A stretch of 16,830 nucleotides of DNA, taken from contig CAMORL010000019.1 of NCBI GenBank assembly GCA_946623765.1, positions 1-16,830 on the forward strand. Direction: 5' to 3'. Positions 14,004-16,830 of the stretch are shown here, one piece after another; position 1 is the first letter of the stretch, and every line of letters begins with the position of its first letter. The notes under the pieces were generated by a model, which did not search any database, had not been told where the DNA came from, and saw nothing but the letters and a program-made list of their open reading frames with translations. The DNA comes from an uncultured Clostridia bacterium. GTDB lineage: Bacteria; Bacillota_A; Clostridia; Christensenellales; CAG-138. The translations under genes and the position numbers were made by a program.

Positions 14004-14858
14004 ATGGAAATCAAAAACGTTTGTGTCATCGGCGGCGGACAGATGGGTCGTCAGATCGCGCTCTGTGCGGCGATTTACGGCTATCGTGTCACGGTTTATG
14101 ATTCGTTCCCGGGCGTTCCGGAAAAGGTGCGCGCATGGGAGGAGGAATACCTTGCGGGACGCATCCAGAAGGGCAGAATGACGGAGGAAGCGGTTGCGGA
14201 AACAAAGGCGCGCTTCGCGGTCACCGACGATCTCAATGCCGCTGCTGCGGACGCGGATCTCGTCATCGAAGCGATCGTCGAAGTCTACGAAGCAAAGGCG
14301 AAGCTGTTCCGTGAGCTCGAGCCGGTCATCCGTCCGGATACGATCGTCGCGACCAATTCGAGTTATATGGTCTCCTCGATGTTCAAGGATTGCTTCAAGG
14401 ATCCGTCCAGATTGTGCAACGCGCATTTCTATAATCCCGCGCTTGTCATGAAATTCGTCGAAGTCGTGCAGGGACCGCACACGAGCGAGGAGACAGGCAA
14501 GACCGTTTATGAATTCTGCAAATCGATCGGCAAGATCCCGGTACTGATGAAAAAGGAAATCTCCGGCTTTGCGGCGAACCGCATCACCGGTGTCGTCAAC
14601 CAGGAAGCGCGTTATCTTGTGCAGAACGGTTATCTGACGCCGGAAGAGGTCGACATCGCGTGCGAAGAAGGTCTCAAGTATCCGATGGGACCGTTCCGTC
14701 TCATGGACCTGACCGGCATCGATCTTTCCTACGACCTGATGAAGGCGATGTATAAGAGCAGCGGCGTCAAACCCGACTGCTACGATCTCATCGAATCCAT
14801 GGTCAAAGAGGGCAAGCTCGGCCGCAAGAGCGGTCACGGCTTTTACGACTACGTCTGA
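14004..14858 (+). CDS. 3-hydroxyacyl-CoA dehydrogenase (HBD/PaaH type), 284 aa
   Basis: The NAD-binding fold opens with VIGGGQMG (residues 8-15), and Asp33 ends the second strand, indicating NAD. NSS (118-120), His141 in AHFYNP, Glu153 in KFVEVV and Asn192 in GFAANR reproduce the substrate-binding and catalytic set (His-Glu dyad) of 3-hydroxybutyryl-CoA dehydrogenase. The C-terminus has the usual GRKSGHGFYDY ending, and the length of 284 aa is standard. The enzyme would oxidise an (S)-3-hydroxyacyl-CoA to the ketoacyl-CoA used by the two thiolases just upstream, or work in the reducing direction toward butyrate. No enoyl-CoA hydratase or acyl-CoA dehydrogenase is in the window, so oxidation of a hydroxy acid produced by the pathway is equally likely. 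It is the last gene of the operon, and a strong terminator follows. Confidence 0.93.
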   Translation: MEIKNVCVIGGGQMGRQIALCAAIYGYRVTVYDSFPGVPEKVRAWEEEYLAGRIQKGRMTEEAVAETKARFAVTDDLNAAAADADLVIEAIVEVYEAKAKLFRELEPVIRPDTIVATNSSYMVSSMFKDCFKDPSRLCNAHFYNPALVMKFVEVVQGPHTSEETGKTVYEFCKSIGKIPVLMKKEISGFAANRITGVVNQEARYLVQNGYLTPEEVDIACEEGLKYPMGPFRLMDLTGIDLSYDLMKAMYKSSGVKPDCYDLIESMVKEGKLGRKSGHGFYDYV

Positions 14859-14875
14859 TTCCTTCCTAACGTATA

Positions 14876-14914
14876 GAGCCGCAGGTTTTCCATCGGACCT
14901 GCGGCTCGCTTTTT
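14876..14914 (+). terminator. Intrinsic terminator at the end of the catabolic operon
   Basis: A perfect 11-bp stem (14876-14886 with 14897-14907, GAGCCGCAGGT and complement), a 10-base loop and GC followed by five T (14910-14914) lie 17 bp after the last stop codon of the operon. A new promoter begins immediately after it. Confidence 0.92.
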
Positions 14915-14916
14915 GC

Positions 14917-14945
14917 TTGACAAACATGCAAAGAATATATATTTT
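14917..14945 (+). promoter_or_regulatory. Promoter of the nitroreductase-fragment/esterase unit, with shared TTGACAAACATG
   Basis: A perfect TTGACA (14917-14922) is followed by an AT-rich stretch offering TATTTT at 17 bp (14940-14945) or TATATT at 15 bp (14938-14943). The 12 bases 14917-14928 equal those at the promoter of the TetR-like gene (1403-1414), which may mark a common regulator half-site. Confidence 0.55.
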
Positions 14946-14979
14946 ATAGAAAAGCGGCAGGAAGGATGGATAGGTATCT

Positions 14980-15243
14980 ATGAACAAAGACCTGATTTCC
15001 GAACGGAAGAGCGTCCGGACCTTTGACGGAAGAACGCTGAACGAAGCAGATCGGGAAGCGCTGACACGCTTTATCGAGGAAGCGGAAAACCCGTTTTCCG
15101 TACCGGTAACGTTTCGGATTCTGAACGCGAAGGAGCACGGTCTGAACAGTCCCGGCATCGGCGGACATTATGCGTTTGAAGACCCGGGCATTGCGACACC
15201 GGAAAATACGCACTACATCGTTTCGTTTGTGACAGGTGCATAA
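14980..15243 (+). pseudogene. Truncated nitroreductase-like protein, 87 aa (probable remnant)
   Basis: The first 60 or so residues look like the start of a nitroreductase of the TM1586 type: an ISERKSVRTFDGRTL flavin-binding start, then AENPFSVPVTFRILNAKEHGLNSPG. Full proteins of this group are about 210-250 aa, but this frame stops after 87 aa. The closing NTHYIVSFVTGA looks like a natural C-terminus, so an in-frame internal deletion joining both ends is possible. The flavin-binding middle and C-terminal regions are absent, so it is unlikely to be an active enzyme. A long-spaced AGGAAGG (14 bp) precedes ATG. The stop codon overlaps the esterase start (TAATG), so its present role may be to support coupled translation of the esterase. 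A short functional protein cannot be excluded. Confidence 0.6.
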
Positions 15244-16193
15244 TGGACATGCGGTATACCGAACGGATCCATCCGGATTTCAGACTGCTGTCGTCGATCC
15301 GACCGCCGCTGAGCCGCAAAACCATTCCGCACATTCAGCGGATGATGGGGCTTTTATATGACCAACAGCGAACCGATCGATCGGTCAGGGTCGAGCGCAT
15401 CAGGATCACGACGGATGCAGGAAATACCGTCCGCGCACTTCTGTATCTGCCGAAGGAACGGAAAACGGACGGCTGTCTGCTTTACTGCCACGGCGGCGGA
15501 TACGCGTTTCCGGCGGCGCCGTATCAATACCGGCTTGCGCGGCTCTATGCGCGGCGCGTCGGCTGCCGCGTCCTGTTTCCCGACTATCGGCTTGCCCCGA
15601 AACATCCGTTTCCCGCCGCGCCCGATGACTGCTTTGCGGCATACCGATGGCTGCTTGAAAACGCTGCCGGAGCAAAGATTGCCGTCTGCGGCGACAGCGC
15701 GGGCGGTACGCTTGCCATGGCGGTCACGCTGATGGCGATCGACAGAGAGCTTCCCGTTCCGTGCGGACAGCTTCTGACCTATCCCGCGGTCGGCAACTGC
15801 GGAGAAACGGAGTCGATCCGCCGGTACACGGACACGCCGATGTGCAATACAAAGGACATGAATACCTACGGGGAATGGTATGTGCAGGACGAAACGGCAG
15901 GCAAGCTCGCGTACCGCTCGCCGATCGAAGCCGATTCGTTTGAGGGCGTCCCGGAAACATACATCGAAACAGCAGAGCTGGATTGCCTGCGCGACGGCGC
16001 GATCCTGTATGCCGAAAAGCTGCGCGCATGCGGCATCCGTGTCGAACTGCACAACACCGAAGGCACCGTGCATGGCTACGATATGATGCTGAAAAGCGGG
16101 ATCGTGCAGGACCTGATCGAGAAGCGGATCGCCTTTTTGAACGGCGTTTTTTCGGATACATTGAATGAACAGACTGAACTTGTGCGTTCATAA
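15243..16193 (+). CDS. Alpha/beta hydrolase, HSL-type carboxylesterase, 316 aa
   Basis: The protein belongs to the hormone-sensitive lipase family of esterases. The oxyanion-hole motif HGGGY is at residues 83-87 and the conserved FPDYRLAPKHPFPAAPDD at 112-129. The nucleophile Ser152 is in GDSAGG, with catalytic Asp247 in ELDCLRD and His277 in GTVHGYD. The triad is complete and the length is typical. Such enzymes hydrolyse short-chain esters in the cytoplasm; no signal peptide is visible. ATG at 15243 overlaps the preceding stop as TAATG and has only a weak ribosome site, so it probably depends on translation of the upstream remnant. Another ATG at 15249 is possible. It could release acyl groups from an esterified substrate related to the neighbouring pathway, but only proximity supports that. 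Confidence 0.92.
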   Translation: MDMRYTERIHPDFRLLSSIRPPLSRKTIPHIQRMMGLLYDQQRTDRSVRVERIRITTDAGNTVRALLYLPKERKTDGCLLYCHGGGYAFPAAPYQYRLARLYARRVGCRVLFPDYRLAPKHPFPAAPDDCFAAYRWLLENAAGAKIAVCGDSAGGTLAMAVTLMAIDRELPVPCGQLLTYPAVGNCGETESIRRYTDTPMCNTKDMNTYGEWYVQDETAGKLAYRSPIEADSFEGVPETYIETAELDCLRDGAILYAEKLRACGIRVELHNTEGTVHGYDMMLKSGIVQDLIEKRIAFLNGVFSDTLNEQTELVRS

Positions 16194-16195
16194 CC

Positions 16196-16229
16196 GCAAA
16201 GACCGCCAAAGCGTTCGGCGGTCTTTGTG
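16196..16229 (+). terminator. Hairpin after the esterase gene, probable terminator
   Basis: A stem of 11 perfect pairs (16197-16207 with 16217-16227, CAAAGACCGCC and complement) with a 9-base loop starts 4 bp after the stop codon. The downstream T content is modest, so efficiency may be limited. Confidence 0.65.
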
Positions 16230-16302
16230 CTGCATATATTTGTTCAACGGATTCACTTGATACCCATTTAGCTGCAGAGGGGAGTTTTCGTCCGCTGCAA
16301 AG

Positions 16303-16342
16303 AAACGCACTTCCCGATTCCATTAGGCAGGGAAGTGCGTTT
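16303..16342. terminator. Hairpin between esterase and AraC-type gene, probable bidirectional terminator
   Basis: There are 13 perfect pairs (16303-16315 with 16330-16342, AAACGCACTTCCC and complement) around a 14-base loop. The stem carries A on one side and T on the other, as expected for a terminator working in both directions. It lies between the convergent esterase and AraC-type genes; nothing else is seen in this 240-bp gap. Confidence 0.7.
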
Positions 16343-16435
16343 GTTCTTGTAATTCTCCTGTGAAAAGGGTTGCGTTTTTCGGAAAAACCGTATATGCAGG
16401 ATGCCGCCGTCCAATCTCCGAAGCGCATATGAAAA

Positions 16436-16830
16436 CTACGCATTTTTCTCCCGATACTCGTTCGGTGTGAGCCCGACATACTTTTTGAATACCCGGGTAA
16501 AGTGCGCGGGGGAGGAAAAGGCAAGGTATTCCGCGATGGCGGCAGCGCTGCGGTCGGTATAGCGGAGGAGGCGCTTGGCCTCCTCCGTTTTCTGTTGGAG
16601 AATAAAGTCGTTGAGCTTGATCCCGGTTTCGCCGTGAAATTTCGTTGACAGATAGGACCGCCCCATAAACAGGGATTGTGCAAGCGCTTCCGTGGATATT
16701 TGCTCAGACAGATGGTGCTGCACATAATTGGCCACCGCCACAGCCAGCTTCCCCGGATGATCGCCAAGATGCAATCGCTCCACGCGCTCGGTAAATTCCA
16801 GAACCATATGGTATTGAAGATTGGTAATCT
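16436..16830 (-). CDS. AraC-family transcriptional regulator, C-terminal part (5' end outside window)
   Basis: The minus-strand frame is open to the right edge of the window, and 131 residues are present. It ends with a complete AraC double helix-turn-helix domain of about 100 residues. The first HTH is around EQISTEALAQSLFMGRSYLSTKFHGETG. The second is the family signature SAAAIAEYLAFSSPAHFTRVFKKYVGLTPNEYREK. The residues before the domain (ITNLQYHMVLEFTERVE) form the linker to a sensory N-terminal domain that is not visible. A Met at 16805-16807 is not the real start because the linker continues upstream of it. Such proteins usually activate nearby sugar or catabolic genes. Its targets are unknown; the esterase unit or genes to the right are the nearest. 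Confidence 0.92.
   Translation of the reverse strand, partial: ITNLQYHMVLEFTERVERLHLGDHPGKLAVAVANYVQHHLSEQISTEALAQSLFMGRSYLSTKFHGETGIKLNDFILQQKTEEAKRLLRYTDRSAAAIAEYLAFSSPAHFTRVFKKYVGLTPNEYREKNA

Noticed and set aside
14966..14983. A five-codon leader frame just before the nitroreductase remnant, overlapping its start codon.
   Set aside because: Its ATG immediately follows the AGGAAGG sequence with no spacer, so it is unlikely to be translated, and no regulatory codons stand out.
1..16830. Mobile elements, phage genes, toxin-antitoxin pairs, CRISPR arrays and tRNA genes.
   Set aside because: I looked for transposase or integrase motifs, short regularly spaced repeats and tRNA-like cloverleaf sequences and saw none. 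Base and codon use appear even along the window.

Overview
This window looks like chromosomal DNA from a Bacillota bacterium, most likely an anaerobic member of Clostridia. The clues are strong AGGAGG-type ribosome binding sites before almost every gene, short intergenic gaps with ATGA stop/start overlaps, a Gram-positive-style lipoprotein signal on the binding protein, intrinsic terminators with U-tracts, and fermentation-type enzymes (iron alcohol dehydrogenase, thiolases, 3-hydroxyacyl-CoA dehydrogenase). The genus cannot be fixed from the sequence. I see no insertion sequence, phage gene, CRISPR array, tRNA or rRNA.

Layout. Positions 1-309 hold the C-terminal end of an iron-dependent alcohol dehydrogenase, closed by a terminator. 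Two short-chain dehydrogenases (485-1357 and 2191-2928, both minus strand) flank a TetR-type regulator (1482-2126, plus). A 250-bp AT-rich divergent control region (2929-3178) separates the second dehydrogenase from a long plus-strand operon. That control region carries a perfect 14-bp inverted repeat placed exactly 20 bp from the -35 box of each divergent promoter.

The operon runs from 3179 to 14858, has ten genes and ends in a good terminator. In order it encodes: a PF04199 cyclase-family metal hydrolase; a BKACE/DUF849 beta-keto acid cleavage enzyme; a family III CoA-transferase; a complete Dpp/Opp-type ABC importer (lipoprotein, two permeases, two ATPases); two very similar tandem thiolases; and a 3-hydroxyacyl-CoA dehydrogenase. 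Downstream are a small truncated nitroreductase (14980-15243), an HSL-type esterase (15243-16193) and, convergent, the C-terminal part of an AraC regulator that runs off the right edge.

How the genes may work together (inference). The importer brings in an unknown compound and a dehydrogenase reduces or oxidises it. The cyclase-family hydrolase opens a ring or cleaves an amide, and the BKACE enzyme exchanges a beta-keto acid with acetyl-CoA to release acetoacetate plus an acyl-CoA. The CoA-transferase, 3-hydroxyacyl-CoA dehydrogenase and thiolases then take the pieces to acetyl-CoA. The best known parallel is clostridial phloroglucinol fermentation (SDR reductase, cyclohydrolase, hydroxy-oxohexanoate dehydrogenase, triacetate acetoacetate-lyase, thiolase). 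The peptide-type importer, the family III CoA-transferase and the duplicated thiolase do not belong to that scheme as I know it, so a related but different cyclic polyketide-like or N-acylated substrate is possible.
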